From Kineosporia sp. NBRC 101731 (GTDB taxonomy: Bacteria; Actinomycetota; Actinomycetes; Actinomycetales; Kineosporiaceae), in contig NZ_BSTC01000004.1 of assembly GCF_030269305.1 (NCBI RefSeq), positions 1-64,000 of the forward strand: a DNA stretch of 64,000 nucleotides. Reading direction: 5' to 3'. Each line of letters opens with the position of its first letter. The first letter of the stretch is position 1. Positions 8,182 to 16,781 of this stretch are shown here, one piece after another. The notes under the pieces are model-generated. The model had not been told where the DNA came from. It saw only the letters and a list, made by a program, of their open reading frames with translations, and made no database searches. A program made the position numbers and the translations under genes.

Positions 8182-9108
8182 ATGCCCAGGGATCCTCTGT
8201 CGGACACGCTGGCCCTGATCGATGCCCGCTGTGTCGTCTCGGGCGGGTTCACCGCCGGCGGAACGTGGGGCCTGCGGTTCTGGCCGCAGGCTCAGCTCAA
8301 ACTGGTTGCTGTGGCGAGGGGTTCGCTCTGGCTCTCGGTCGACGAAGGGCCGGAGCCCGTGCTGCTGCGCACCGGCGACGTCGCCGTGGTGAACGGCTGG
8401 CGGCAGGTGGTCCTGGCCGACGATCCGCAGAGTGAGAACGCGGATCTGACGGAGGCCTTCACCAGCAGCGAGACCGGCGTGATCAGCGTGGCCGAGGGCG
8501 AGGAGGTGGCGGTCGTCGGTGGCCACGTCGAGGTCAACCGGATGGGGGAGGAACTGCTGCTCGCCGTCCTGCCGCAGATCACCTGCATCCGGGCGGTGGC
8601 CGAGGAGGCCCACGCCATCGGCTGGCTGCTGCAGCGCATCCTGAGGGAGATGACCACGAACCCGCCCGGATCGAGCTTCGTGGCCCACCAGCATGCACAG
8701 CTGCTGCTGGCCGAGGTCTTCCGCGCCTACTTGGCGGACGTCACCTCGCTGCCGGTGGGCTGGTTGCGGGTCATCGCCGAACCCGGGCTGGGCCCTGCCC
8801 TGCGAGCCATGCACGCGGATCCGGGCCGGGACTGGTCGCTGGCCGAGCTCGCCCGCCTGGCGACGATGTCGCGTACCACTTTCATCGACCGCTTCAAGGC
8901 CACTGCGGGCGTCCCCCCGATGACCTATCTGCAGCAATGGCGGATCCGGCTGGCCGAAAGGGAACTCGGCACGTCGACCACCTCGGTCACCGACTTGGCG
9001 GCAGCGCTCGGCTACAAGTCCAACAGTGCGTTCAGCACCGCCTTCAAGGCCGCGACCGGCCTGTCACCGCGTCACTTCCGAGAAGCGCAACTGGCGCTCC
9101 GGTCGTGA
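8182..9108 (+). CDS. AraC-family regulator with cupin-type ligand domain
   Basis: A 308-aa protein, ATG 8182. Residues 1 to about 190 form an AraC-binding cupin_6 domain (FTAGGTWGLRFWPQAQLKL, VARGSLWLSV, LRTGDVAVVNGW). The C-terminal 100 residues carry two HTH motifs: WSLAELARLATMSRTTFIDRF and VTDLAAALGYKSNSAFSTAF, closing with TGLSPRHFRE. Regulators of this subtype usually sit beside SDR or oxidoreductase genes and activate them. Here the divergent target is a pseudogene, so this regulator may be orphaned. Confidence 0.9.
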   Translation: MPRDPLSDTLALIDARCVVSGGFTAGGTWGLRFWPQAQLKLVAVARGSLWLSVDEGPEPVLLRTGDVAVVNGWRQVVLADDPQSENADLTEAFTSSETGVISVAEGEEVAVVGGHVEVNRMGEELLLAVLPQITCIRAVAEEAHAIGWLLQRILREMTTNPPGSSFVAHQHAQLLLAEVFRAYLADVTSLPVGWLRVIAEPGLGPALRAMHADPGRDWSLAELARLATMSRTTFIDRFKATAGVPPMTYLQQWRIRLAERELGTSTTSVTDLAAALGYKSNSAFSTAFKAATGLSPRHFREAQLALRS

Positions 9109-9248
9109 GCTGGACGCCCGGGCAATTCCGCTGCGCACCCGCACGCCGTCCCAGGTCAGGGCCTCGACCTCGGGGAGGGCCCGGCCCCACACGGCACATC
9201 TGAGCGACTCGTCCATGCTTGCTGGACAACGCCCTCAGGGGTGCCCTG

Positions 9249-9860
9249 TCATGGCCTCTTGGGCGGGTGGCCCTGATGCTGGTCCAGGGACGCCGCGAGA
9301 CCCTGGGCGATCATCGTCAGCGCGTCGGTGAAGGGGTCCTGAGCAGAGGGAATGTCGTCGGTCTCGAGCAGGCCGAGCGCATCTGCCACGAGGCGCTGCT
9401 GCTCATGGAACGTGAAGCCGACCACGAAGTGCATGACCGCCTCGGCCGCCACCTCCGACAGCGAGTCGGGCACGCCCCGGGCGCGCCCGACGCTCAGCAA
9501 TGGGGGACGCACGGGGGAGTTCACGAGCCCGAGGGCCAGTGAGCTCGACACCAGTTCGGAGGCGTCGCGGTGGGCGAGCAGGCTCTCGTGCATCCGGGCG
9601 CCCACCACGAGCACGGCCTGCGGCACGGTCAGGTTCTCGACCGTGACCTCGCCCACGGGCGCGAGGATCCGCTCGCTGACCGCGGCCAGGAGAGCCTGCT
9701 TGTTCGGGAAGTGCCAGTACAGGGCGCTGGGCTGGACGCCGAGGGCGGTGGCCAGGTGGCGCATCGTCAGGTCGGGCAGTCCACGTTCGTCCAGCAGGTG
9801 CAGGGCCATGTCGGCCACGTCGTCCCGTGTTCTTCTGGGCGGACTTCCCGAACCTGCCAT
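9249..9860 (-). CDS. bioQ: TetR-family regulator, BioQ-like
   Basis: A 203-aa protein from ATG 9858-9860. The TetR N-terminal HTH is intact (DDVADMALHLLDERGLPDLTMRHL, LGVQPSALYWHFPNKQALLAA), and VQPSALYWHF-NKQ-LL is characteristic of actinobacterial BioQ-like repressors. It is divergent from bioY, with two 13-bp operators of the BioQ type in the shared promoter. BioQ proteins repress biotin genes in mycobacteria and corynebacteria. The assignment here rests on operator plus context; the C-terminal ligand domain is too divergent to decide alone. Confidence 0.72.
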   Translation of the reverse strand: MAGSGSPPRRTRDDVADMALHLLDERGLPDLTMRHLATALGVQPSALYWHFPNKQALLAAVSERILAPVGEVTVENLTVPQAVLVVGARMHESLLAHRDASELVSSSLALGLVNSPVRPPLLSVGRARGVPDSLSEVAAEAVMHFVVGFTFHEQQRLVADALGLLETDDIPSAQDPFTDALTMIAQGLAASLDQHQGHPPKRP

Positions 9861-9876
9861 TGGCCCATTATGGTCA

Positions 9877-9904
9877 TGAACGCTGTTCAGGTGAACACCG
9901 TTCA
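9877..9904. promoter_or_regulatory. tandem BioQ-type operators
   Basis: Two perfect TGAAC-N3-GTTCA palindromes, TGAACGCTGTTCA (9877-9889) and TGAACACCGTTCA (9892-9904), are separated by only 2 bp in the bioQ-bioY spacer. The second matches the mycobacterial BioQ consensus as I recall it. Their 15-bp centre-to-centre spacing puts them one and a half helical turns apart. They would cover the start regions of both divergent genes. Confidence 0.85.
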
Positions 9905-9917
9905 GGAGGGCGAGTCG

Positions 9918-10532
9918 ATGGCAAAAGGGCAAGGTCCGACGCTCGGACCGGTCGATGCGACGGATCTGGCGCGCGTGGCGGTCTTCGCGGCGCTGACGGC
10001 GGCGCTCGGGCTGCCGGGCAGTTTCAGCGCGTTCGGCGGGGTTCCGATCACCGCGCAGACGCTCGGGGTCATGCTGGCGGGGGCGATCCTCGGTCCCCGG
10101 CTCGGCGCCCTGTCGATGATCGTCCTGCTCGTCCTCGTTGCGGCCGGGCTCCCGCTGCTGGCCGGTGGGCGGGGCGGCATCGGGGTGTTCGCCGGGCCGT
10201 CCGCGGGTTACCTCTTCGGGTGGGTCGCCGGGGCCTTCGTCACCGGGCTGATCGTGCACGCCTCGTCGCGCAGGCCCACCCTGCTCCGGACGGCGCTCGG
10301 CCTCCTGATCGGCGGCATCCTCGTGGTCTACGCGATCGGGATCCCCGTGCAGAGCCTGGTGACCCGACTGCCGCTGGGGCGCACCCTCGTCCTCAGCCTC
10401 GCGTTCGTCCCCGGCGACCTGATCAAGGCGGTGATCGCCACCAGCACCGTCGGCACCCTCCTGCGGGCCTACCCCCGCGCGTTCCGGCGTACCTGGGCCG
10501 GGGGCTCTTCCCGCGCGGAAGCCCGACGATGA
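9918..10532 (+). CDS. bioY: BioY, substrate-binding S component of the biotin ECF transporter
   Basis: A 204-aa membrane protein starting at ATG 9918, after AGGAGG. The BioY pattern is present: ARVAVFAALTAALGLPG, VPITAQTLGVMLAGAILGPR, LVLVAAGLPLLAGGRGG, FAGPSAGYLFGWVAGAF and FVPGDLIKAVIA near the end. Six membrane helices are expected. BioY binds biotin and works with the BioM ATPase and BioN transmembrane subunit, both encoded further along the same operon. Its stop overlaps the next start (ATGA). Repression by BioQ in biotin excess is expected. Confidence 0.96.
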   Translation: MAKGQGPTLGPVDATDLARVAVFAALTAALGLPGSFSAFGGVPITAQTLGVMLAGAILGPRLGALSMIVLLVLVAAGLPLLAGGRGGIGVFAGPSAGYLFGWVAGAFVTGLIVHASSRRPTLLRTALGLLIGGILVVYAIGIPVQSLVTRLPLGRTLVLSLAFVPGDLIKAVIATSTVGTLLRAYPRAFRRTWAGGSSRAEARR

Positions 10533-11614
10533 CGTCCCGGATCGTCGTGCTGCCGGGTGCGCCCGGCGAACTGCTCGACCGGCTGCGCGAGGTGCGCCAC
10601 CGGGGAGACGTCCCGCTGGTCGGCGACGAGCGCTGGCCGGCGGCGCACTGGTCGGCGGTGCGCGACCTGGTGTCCTCCGCTGCGGTGCCCGACGATGTGG
10701 CCTGGGCGACCCTGACGTCCGGGACCAGCGGACGACCTCGCGTCGTCCTGCGCACGGCGGCGTCGTGGCAGCGATCCTTCGCCGCGATCTCGGCGATCCT
10801 CACCGACCAGGTGCTGCTCCCGGGGCCACCGGCCTCGTCCCTGACGCTGTTCTCCCTGGCCCACGCGCTCGAGGGCGGCCCCCACCCCGTGCTCGACGGT
10901 CGGGACGCCACCTCGTTCCACGGAACACCGCACGCCCTGCGCACGGTCCTCGACACCCACCCCCGGCTCCGCGTCGCCCTCGTGGGCGGTTCCCACCTCG
11001 ACCCGTCCCTGCGGGCCGCCGCCGAGGACCGGGGAATCCGGGTCGTCTCCTACTACGGCGCGGCCGAATTGTCCTTCGTCGCCCTCGACGAGGGAACGGG
11101 ACTGCGGGCGTTCCCCGGAGTGGATCTGGACGTGCGGGACGGTGAGCTGTGGGTGCGCACGCCGTACGCGGCGCTCGGCTACCTGGGCGGGGCGGGCCCG
11201 TTGCGCCGGGACGGGGCCTGGAGCACCGTCGGCGATCTCGCCTCCCTCGACCCGCTCGACCCGGGCGTGCTCACCCTGCACGGGCGGGCGGACAGCGCCA
11301 TCCTCACCGCGTCGGCCACCGTTGTCCCCGAAGAGGTGGAAGCCCAGGTGAGGACGATCGCCGGGGTCCGCGACGCGGTGGTCTTCGGCATCCCCGCACC
11401 GGGTGTCGGTGAGATCGTCGCGGCCCTGATGGAACCGGACGGCCCGGCCCTGACCGCGGGCCATCTGCGCACCACCGTGGACGCCGGGCTCGCCACCGCC
11501 CATCGTCCGCGCGTGTGGTTCACCGGGGAGATTCCGCGCACCGCCTCCGGGAAACCCGCCCGCGCCGAGGCCCGGCGCCGGGCTCTCGCCGGGGAGGTGC
11601 CCCGCCTTGCCTGA
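10529..11614 (+). CDS. short AMP-dependent acyl-CoA synthetase-like ligase (YhfT-like position)
   Basis: A 361-aa member of the ANL adenylating family, shorter than the usual ~500 aa because the N-terminal half is reduced. The P-loop TLTSGTSGRPR (A3), YYGAAELSFVA (A5), GELWVRTPYAALGY, ADSAILTASATVVPEEVE (A8 region) and the C-terminal TASGKPARAEA with the acyl-adenylate Lys are present. It should activate a carboxylate to an acyl-AMP or acyl-CoA. It sits between bioY and a thiolase, as yhfT sits between yhfU (bioY) and yhfS in Bacillus subtilis, so a biotin-precursor acyl substrate is plausible. Start by ATGA overlap with bioY. Confidence 0.85.
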   Translation: MTSRIVVLPGAPGELLDRLREVRHRGDVPLVGDERWPAAHWSAVRDLVSSAAVPDDVAWATLTSGTSGRPRVVLRTAASWQRSFAAISAILTDQVLLPGPPASSLTLFSLAHALEGGPHPVLDGRDATSFHGTPHALRTVLDTHPRLRVALVGGSHLDPSLRAAAEDRGIRVVSYYGAAELSFVALDEGTGLRAFPGVDLDVRDGELWVRTPYAALGYLGGAGPLRRDGAWSTVGDLASLDPLDPGVLTLHGRADSAILTASATVVPEEVEAQVRTIAGVRDAVVFGIPAPGVGEIVAALMEPDGPALTAGHLRTTVDAGLATAHRPRVWFTGEIPRTASGKPARAEARRRALAGEVPRLA

Positions 11615-12773
11615 CCAGCCTGACCAGCCTGACCGGCCTGACCAGGAACGGGCCGATGCGGTCATCGTCGCCGCCCGGCGCACCCCGATCACCACGCGCA
11701 GCCGTGCTTTCGCCCGGCTCGGCCTCGAAGACCTGGCCGCACCCGTCCTGCGCCACGTGCTGGGCGATGCCGGGTCCGCGACCGGTGCGCCCCTCGTCGT
11801 GGCCGACGTCGTGCTGGGAAACTGTAGGGGGCCCGGGGGTAATCCGGCCCGGATCGCCGCGCTCGCCGCCGGGCTCGGCGTGAGCGTGCCGGGTGCGACC
11901 GTCGACCGGCAGTGCGGCAGTGGTCTGGCCGCCGTCCTCGAGGCGGTCCGGGCGATCCAGGCGGGCGACGACCGTCCCCGTCTGGCCGGTGGCGTCGAGA
12001 GCGCCTCGACCGCCCCGACCCGGTCCGTCGGCGGAAAGAGCTACGCGCGAGCGCCCTTCACCCCGGCCGGCTGGCCGGACCCGGACATGCCGGCCGCGGC
12101 GCAGGCCCTGGCCGACGCCGACGGGATCACCCGCGAGCGCCAGGACGCCCACGCCGCCCGCAGTTACCGGCGAGCCCGCGCGGCCCGCGACGCCGGACGC
12201 TTCGACCACGAAATCGTCCCTCTGCAAGGAGTGTTCGCCGACGACTCGATCAGGTGGGACGAACGCCTGCTGGCCCGACTGCGTCCTCAATTCCCCGACG
12301 GCACGCTCACGGCGGGAACCTCGACGCGGATCAGCGACGGCGCGGCGGCGGTCGCCGTGATCCCCCGGCGGATGCGGGGCCGGGCACCCGGTCTCGTGGT
12401 GCGGGGACAGGCCGTGGTCGGTTGCGATCCGGCCCTTCCCGGCATCGGTGCCGCCCCGGCCGTACAGGCCGCGCTCGCGAGCGCCGGTGCGTCCGTCGCC
12501 GACGTCGCCGCCTTCGAGATCGTCGAAGCCTTTGCGGCACAGTCACTGGCCGTGCTGGCCCGGCTGGGAATGGAGGACGACGATCCCCGGGTCTGCGCCG
12601 ACGGTGGCGCTCTCGCACTGGGTCACCCCTGGGGGGCCAGCGGCGCGGTCGGCCTGGTCCGGCTGTTCAGCCGTCTGGTGCGCGCGGGTGCCCCGGCGGG
12701 GACGCTCGGGGTGGCGGCCGCGTCCGTGGGTGGCGGTATGGGGGTCGCGGCGGTCGTCGAGGTGGTCCGGTGA
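11607..12773 (+). CDS. thiolase-family protein with altered active site (YhfS-like position)
   Basis: A 388-aa thiolase fold from TTG 11607, overlapping the ligase gene by 8 bp and preceded by GGGGAGG. The acylated Cys is present (VDRQCGSG, Cys103) and so is GHPWGASGA (His340). Two otherwise conserved positions differ: the N-E-A-F motif reads EIVEAFAAQ (Val306 in place of Asn), and the late C-x-G motif reads AASVGGGMG (Ser373 in place of Cys). Those residues normally form the oxyanion hole and the second acid/base. The enzyme may therefore do a different condensation, a cleavage, or only acyl transfer. The N-terminus has a DQP/DRP repeat from a 9-bp DNA repeat. Confidence 0.85.
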   Translation: MPDQPDQPDRPDQERADAVIVAARRTPITTRSRAFARLGLEDLAAPVLRHVLGDAGSATGAPLVVADVVLGNCRGPGGNPARIAALAAGLGVSVPGATVDRQCGSGLAAVLEAVRAIQAGDDRPRLAGGVESASTAPTRSVGGKSYARAPFTPAGWPDPDMPAAAQALADADGITRERQDAHAARSYRRARAARDAGRFDHEIVPLQGVFADDSIRWDERLLARLRPQFPDGTLTAGTSTRISDGAAAVAVIPRRMRGRAPGLVVRGQAVVGCDPALPGIGAAPAVQAALASAGASVADVAAFEIVEAFAAQSLAVLARLGMEDDDPRVCADGGALALGHPWGASGAVGLVRLFSRLVRAGAPAGTLGVAAASVGGGMGVAAVVEVVR

Positions 12774-13456
12774 GCGGATTGCTTCTGGACGAGGTGAGCG
12801 TGCGTGGGGGAGACGTGGAGGTACTGCACGACGTCACCTGCGCGCTGGATGACCGCACGATCGCCGTCATCGGCGAGAACGGTTCGGGGAAGTCCACGTT
12901 GGCCCGGCTCGTCGGTGGCCTCATCACGGCGTCCAGCGGCACGGTGCGTGTGCTGGGGCTGGACCCGGCGCGGGACGCGGCCCGATTACGGCACCGGGTG
13001 GCCATGGTCTTCAGTAACCCGGACGCACAGATCATCATGCCGACCGTCGCCGAGGACGTCGCGTTCTCCCTGCGCCCGGAAAAGCTTCCACGGGAGGAGA
13101 AACGGCGTCGGGTCCAGGCCGCGCTCGAGCGGTTCGGACTGGACGGGATCGCCGACCGTTCGGCCCACGACCTCTCCGGTGGGCAGAAACAGTTGCTCGC
13201 CCTGTGCGGGGCCTTCGTGCGGGAACCCGAGCTGGTGATCGCCGACGAGCCGACCGCGTACCTGGACGCCCGCAACGCCCGCCGGGTCACCGGTCATCTC
13301 CTCGAGAAAGGCTCGCACCGGCTGCTGCTGGTGACTCACGACCTCAACCTGGCTCAGCGCTGCGACCGGGTGGTCTTCGTCAAGGACGGGACGATCGCCG
13401 CGGCCGGCGACCCCGACCAGGTGGTCACCGCCTACGAGGAGCACCTCGCGTGCTGA
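12770..13456 (+). CDS. bioM: BioM, ATPase of the biotin ECF transporter
   Basis: A 228-aa ABC ATPase with GTG start overlapping the thiolase stop (GTGA). It has Walker A GENGSGKST, a Q-loop in FSNPDAQIIMPTVAEDVAF (typical for ECF/Cbi-type ATPases), the signature LSGGQKQ, Walker B LVIADEP and the switch His in VTHDLN. It powers biotin uptake with BioN and BioY. A single ATPase is encoded here, as expected for dedicated BioMNY systems. Confidence 0.95.
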   Translation: MSGLLLDEVSVRGGDVEVLHDVTCALDDRTIAVIGENGSGKSTLARLVGGLITASSGTVRVLGLDPARDAARLRHRVAMVFSNPDAQIIMPTVAEDVAFSLRPEKLPREEKRRRVQAALERFGLDGIADRSAHDLSGGQKQLLALCGAFVREPELVIADEPTAYLDARNARRVTGHLLEKGSHRLLLVTHDLNLAQRCDRVVFVKDGTIAAAGDPDQVVTAYEEHLAC

Positions 13457-14046
13457 GCCTCTACCGGGCCGGTGACAGCCTCTGGCACCGGCTGCCGGCC
13501 GGTCCGAAAGCGTTGCTGCTCATGGTGATCGTGCTCGGGGTGGGCCTGCTGCCGGTGAGCCGGCCGGGCCCGGCGGTGGCGGCCGTCATCGCCGTCGGCT
13601 GTTATGCCGTGCCGGGGGTCGGCCTGCGGGAACTGGGCCGTCAGCTGGTGGCCGTCCGCTGGGCGATCCTGGTCACCGCGGCCGGGCAGCTCCTGTTCCT
13701 CGGACCGGAGCGGGCGGCCGCGAACACCACCCGGGTGGGCGCGGCCCTGGTGATCGGCGCCCTGATCGCCCTGACCACGCCCGTCGGGGCCCTGCTGGAC
13801 GCCCTCGAGCAAGGCCTGAAACCGCTGGACCGGATCGGCATCGACCGGCAACGCGTGGCCCTGCTGCTGATCGTGACCATCACCATGCTGCCCGTGCTCG
13901 CCCGACTCGCCCACGACGTCCGTGAGGCCCAGCGCGCTCGCGGCGCACCGCCGGGTCTGCGGCACTTCGCCCTGCCGTTCCTGGTCGTGGCGCTCAAGCA
14001 CGCCGATGCGCTGGGCGATGCGCTGAGCGCCCGGGGTGTGCGGTGA
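13450..14046 (+). CDS. bioN: BioN, transmembrane coupling (EcfT-type) subunit of the biotin transporter
   Basis: A 198-aa membrane protein with GTG start, overlapping bioM by 7 bp. The N-terminus SLYRAGDSLWHRLPAGPKAL is the usual CbiQ/EcfT opening (Y-x-P/A-G-x-S-x-x-H-x-L). Four to five membrane segments follow. Two Ala-Arg-Gly coupling motifs are visible (QRARGAPPG and LSARGVR), which contact the ATPase. It is the last gene of the bioY operon; no clear terminator was found in the 150 bp that follow. Confidence 0.93.
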   Translation: MLSLYRAGDSLWHRLPAGPKALLLMVIVLGVGLLPVSRPGPAVAAVIAVGCYAVPGVGLRELGRQLVAVRWAILVTAAGQLLFLGPERAAANTTRVGAALVIGALIALTTPVGALLDALEQGLKPLDRIGIDRQRVALLLIVTITMLPVLARLAHDVREAQRARGAPPGLRHFALPFLVVALKHADALGDALSARGVR

Positions 14047-14198
14047 CCTGTCGACGCCGTTGTGCTCCATGAACTGGCATGACCTCCCGGACGCAGCCGC
14101 CCGTCCGCCGGGGGGTAGTGCCAGTACCGGTCATGACAGGAACTCCCCAGGTCAGGGCCGGAGACGTTCACTGGTGGTGTTCCGACGAGAGGAAGACC

Positions 14199-15215
14199 AT
14201 GGAATACCGCCTTCTGGGACGCACCGGGTTGTCCGTCAGCCCGCTGTGCCTGGGCACGATGATGTTCGGCCCCTGGGGCAACGACGACCACGACGACTCG
14301 ATCCGGATCATCCACCGGGCCCTGGACGCCGGTGTCAACTTCGTCGACACCGCTGACGTGTACTCCGGCGGGGTGTCGGAGGAGATCGTCGGGAAGGCAT
14401 TGAAGGGCCGCCGCGACGAGGTGGTCCTGGCGACGAAGTTCTTCATGCCGATGGACGACGCGCCCAACCACGGTGGTGGGTCGCGGAAGTGGATCGTGCG
14501 GGAGGTCGAGAACTCCCTGCGCCGGCTGGGGACCGACTACATCGACCTCTACCAGGTGCACCGCCCCAGCGCCGTGATGGACGTCGAGGAGACCCTGGGC
14601 GCCCTGACCGACCTGGTCCGGCAGGGGAAGGTGCGCTACATCGGGTCCTCGTCGTACTCGGGTTCGCAGATCGTCGAGGCTCAGTGGGCCTCGCGGGAGC
14701 GGCATCTGGAGCGGTTCGTCAGTGAGCAGCCGCCGTACTCGATCCTGGTGCGCGGGATCGAGGAGGACGTCCTGCCGACCACACTGCGCCACGGCCTGGG
14801 CACCCTGGTCTACAGCCCGCTGGCCGGTGGCTGGCTGTCCGGTCGCTGGCGCAAGGACGCGGCCGGCCGGCCGACCTCGGCGGCCCGCCCGAACGCCCGG
14901 TTCGACATGTCCAGCCCGGCCAACCAGCGCAAGCTCGACGTCGTCGAGGAACTCGCGCTGCTGGCCGAGAAGGAGGGCATCACGCTGATCGAGCTGGCCC
15001 TGGCCTTCGCGATCAACCACCCGGGCGTGACGTCGGCGATCATCGGGCCACGGACGATGGAGCAGCTGGAGTCGCAGCTACCGGCGGCCGACCTCCAGCT
15101 CAGCGAGGCCGTGCTGGACCGGATCGACGAGCTGGTGGCCCCCGGCGTGACCCTGAACCCGGACGACAACAGCTACGGCGCGGCGGAACTCACCCCCGAG
15201 GCGCGCCGCCGCTGA
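14199..15215 (+). CDS. aldo/keto reductase
   Basis: A 338-aa TIM-barrel AKR from ATG 14199. It begins MEYRLLGRTGLSVSPLCLGT and has the catalytic tetrad pattern FVDTADVY (Asp50, Tyr55), TKFFM (Lys80) and YQVHRP (His about 121), with SAIIGPRTMEQL near the C-terminus for NADPH binding. It resembles the YajO/Kv-beta-like group that reduces aldehydes and ketones. The 152-bp gap after bioN and its own promoter-like sequence suggest it is not part of the biotin operon. Confidence 0.92.
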   Translation: MEYRLLGRTGLSVSPLCLGTMMFGPWGNDDHDDSIRIIHRALDAGVNFVDTADVYSGGVSEEIVGKALKGRRDEVVLATKFFMPMDDAPNHGGGSRKWIVREVENSLRRLGTDYIDLYQVHRPSAVMDVEETLGALTDLVRQGKVRYIGSSSYSGSQIVEAQWASRERHLERFVSEQPPYSILVRGIEEDVLPTTLRHGLGTLVYSPLAGGWLSGRWRKDAAGRPTSAARPNARFDMSSPANQRKLDVVEELALLAEKEGITLIELALAFAINHPGVTSAIIGPRTMEQLESQLPAADLQLSEAVLDRIDELVAPGVTLNPDDNSYGAAELTPEARRR

Positions 15216-15230
15216 ATCGGCGGGCAGCTC

Positions 15231-16139
15231 TCAGCGGAAGGATTCGGCCACGACGGCCTTCAGGGCCTCGCCCACGGTACGCACCGCCGGTCCGGTCCGT
15301 CCCGGCCGGTAGGCCAGGCTGACGCGGCGGACCTCCGGGGGCACCCCCACGAGGTGGGTGATGTGGATACCGTCCAGCACCTCGGCCGGAAGCTTCTCCG
15401 GCACGACGGTGATGCCGGCCCCGGCCCGCACCAGCGCCAGCTTGCTCAGCCAGTCGGCGCCCTGGTGCAGGATCCGGGGCCGGCCCGGCAGGCCGGGCCA
15501 GACGCCGAGAACCGTTTCGCCCGAGGGAGACCGGTCGACGATCCAGGCTTCGTCCCTGATCTCCTCGGGGTTCACCGACGCTCTGCCCCCGAACCGGCCG
15601 TGAAGGGGTACGGCCAGAGCCAGGGACAGGTCGGTCAACGGGGTCGACCGCAGCGGCGGTGTCTCCTGATCGAGGGCGCGATGGGGCGGACGGGAGGTGA
15701 GCACGGCCAGGTCGAGCGCGCCTGCCCGTAGCGCCCGGACCAGTGACGGTGTCGTCGCCTGCCGGGTGGACACCTCGATCGCGGCTTGCGCCCGGCTGAT
15801 CCTCGCCAGAAGGGCCGGCAGCAGAAGGGGCCCGGCAACCGGCAGGTATCCCAGACGCACCTCGGCCGTGGGGAGCGGTGCACCGGACATCTCACGTTCC
15901 GCGGCGTCCATGGCCTCCAGGGCGATGGACGACTGCCGCACCAGGACCAGTCCTGCGGCCGTGGGTCGGACCCCTCCGGTCTGACGATCGAACAGCTGCT
16001 TCTTCAGGACTTTTTCGGCGTGGGCGATCTGACGGGAGACGGCCGACTGGCTGTACCCGAGTTCGCGGGCGGCGGCAGTGAAGCTCTGGCGCTGCGCGAC
16101 CTCACGGATGATGCGCAGGGTACCGAGACTCAGGTCCAT
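15231..16139 (-). CDS. LysR-family transcriptional regulator
   Basis: A 302-aa protein starting MDLSLGTLRIIREVAQRQSF. The HTH reads FTAAARELGYSQSAVSRQIA, and the linker ends GVRPTAAGLVLV. The substrate-binding-like domain shows VRLGYLPVAGPLLLPALLAR, ALDLAVLTSR and LALVRAGAGITVVPEKL. It is divergent from a tautomerase-family gene with a 107-bp spacer carrying a CTCATGAG dyad (16179-16186), the likely binding site. The box found at the other two LysR genes in the window is not seen here. Confidence 0.92.
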   Translation of the reverse strand: MDLSLGTLRIIREVAQRQSFTAAARELGYSQSAVSRQIAHAEKVLKKQLFDRQTGGVRPTAAGLVLVRQSSIALEAMDAAEREMSGAPLPTAEVRLGYLPVAGPLLLPALLARISRAQAAIEVSTRQATTPSLVRALRAGALDLAVLTSRPPHRALDQETPPLRSTPLTDLSLALAVPLHGRFGGRASVNPEEIRDEAWIVDRSPSGETVLGVWPGLPGRPRILHQGADWLSKLALVRAGAGITVVPEKLPAEVLDGIHITHLVGVPPEVRRVSLAYRPGRTGPAVRTVGEALKAVVAESFR

Positions 16140-16246
16140 GCGAACAAAGCATAGGGGGGACGCAGGACTTGCGCTTGTCTCATGAGTAGAAGGCGACCTA
16201 GCTTCCGTAGCAAGAGAAATCGATAGAAGAACCAAGGGAGTACGCC

Positions 16247-16660
16247 ATGCCGTTGATCACCATCAATCTCCAGGCCGGGACCCGGACGCAGGACGAGCGT
16301 CTGGCCATCTCCACCGCACTGCACCAGGCGATGGTGGAGGTGCTCAACGTTCCGGCGGACGACCGCTTCCACATCTTCAACGAACTGCCCGAGGGGAACC
16401 TGCTGCACGACGACGTCGTGTTCGGGTTGCCGCGCAGCGAGCGGATGATCTTCATCGCGTTCTCGTTCAACCACCGCGACGCCGATCAGAAGAAGGCGCT
16501 CTTCGCGGCTGCGGTGCGGCTGCTGGCCGGCGCCGGGGTGCCGGAACACGAGCTGGCGATGATGATCATCGAGACCGCCCGGGAGAACTGGTGGGCAGCC
16601 GGCCGGGTGGTGAACCCCCGGACCGGTTACGACGAGCGCATGGTCGAGGTCGGGGCCTGA
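16247..16660 (+). CDS. tautomerase-superfamily protein
   Basis: A 137-aa protein starting MPLITINLQAGTRTQDERLAI. Pro after Met is the catalytic amino-terminal proline of the 4-oxalocrotonate tautomerase superfamily. The second half-repeat (ERMIFIAFSFNHRDADQKKAL) fits the longer YrdN/MSAD-like fused tautomerases, which are two beta-alpha-beta units. Such enzymes isomerise 2-oxo acids or act as dehalogenases or decarboxylases. Control by the divergent LysR protein is likely. AAGGGAG precedes the start. Confidence 0.85.
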   Translation: MPLITINLQAGTRTQDERLAISTALHQAMVEVLNVPADDRFHIFNELPEGNLLHDDVVFGLPRSERMIFIAFSFNHRDADQKKALFAAAVRLLAGAGVPEHELAMMIIETARENWWAAGRVVNPRTGYDERMVEVGA

Positions 16661-16781
16661 CGTCCGGCACGTCCGGCCGAGATCCGGATGCTCCTCCGTT
16701 TCGGGGGTTAAGGTGGTGCCGACCGCATCGGCCTCGTCCGGCCGGTGCCAAGAACTGTGGTGGAAGGGAAAAGGGCACCTC

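Noticed and set aside
9109-9248. Minus-strand peptide resembling a protein C-terminus after the AraC gene
   Set aside because: The segment is open for about 35 codons but I could not match it to a family or find a start.
14047-14198. Inverted CATGACC/GGTCATG repeat as a bioN terminator
   Set aside because: Only 7 bp match and the loop is long, so chance is likely.
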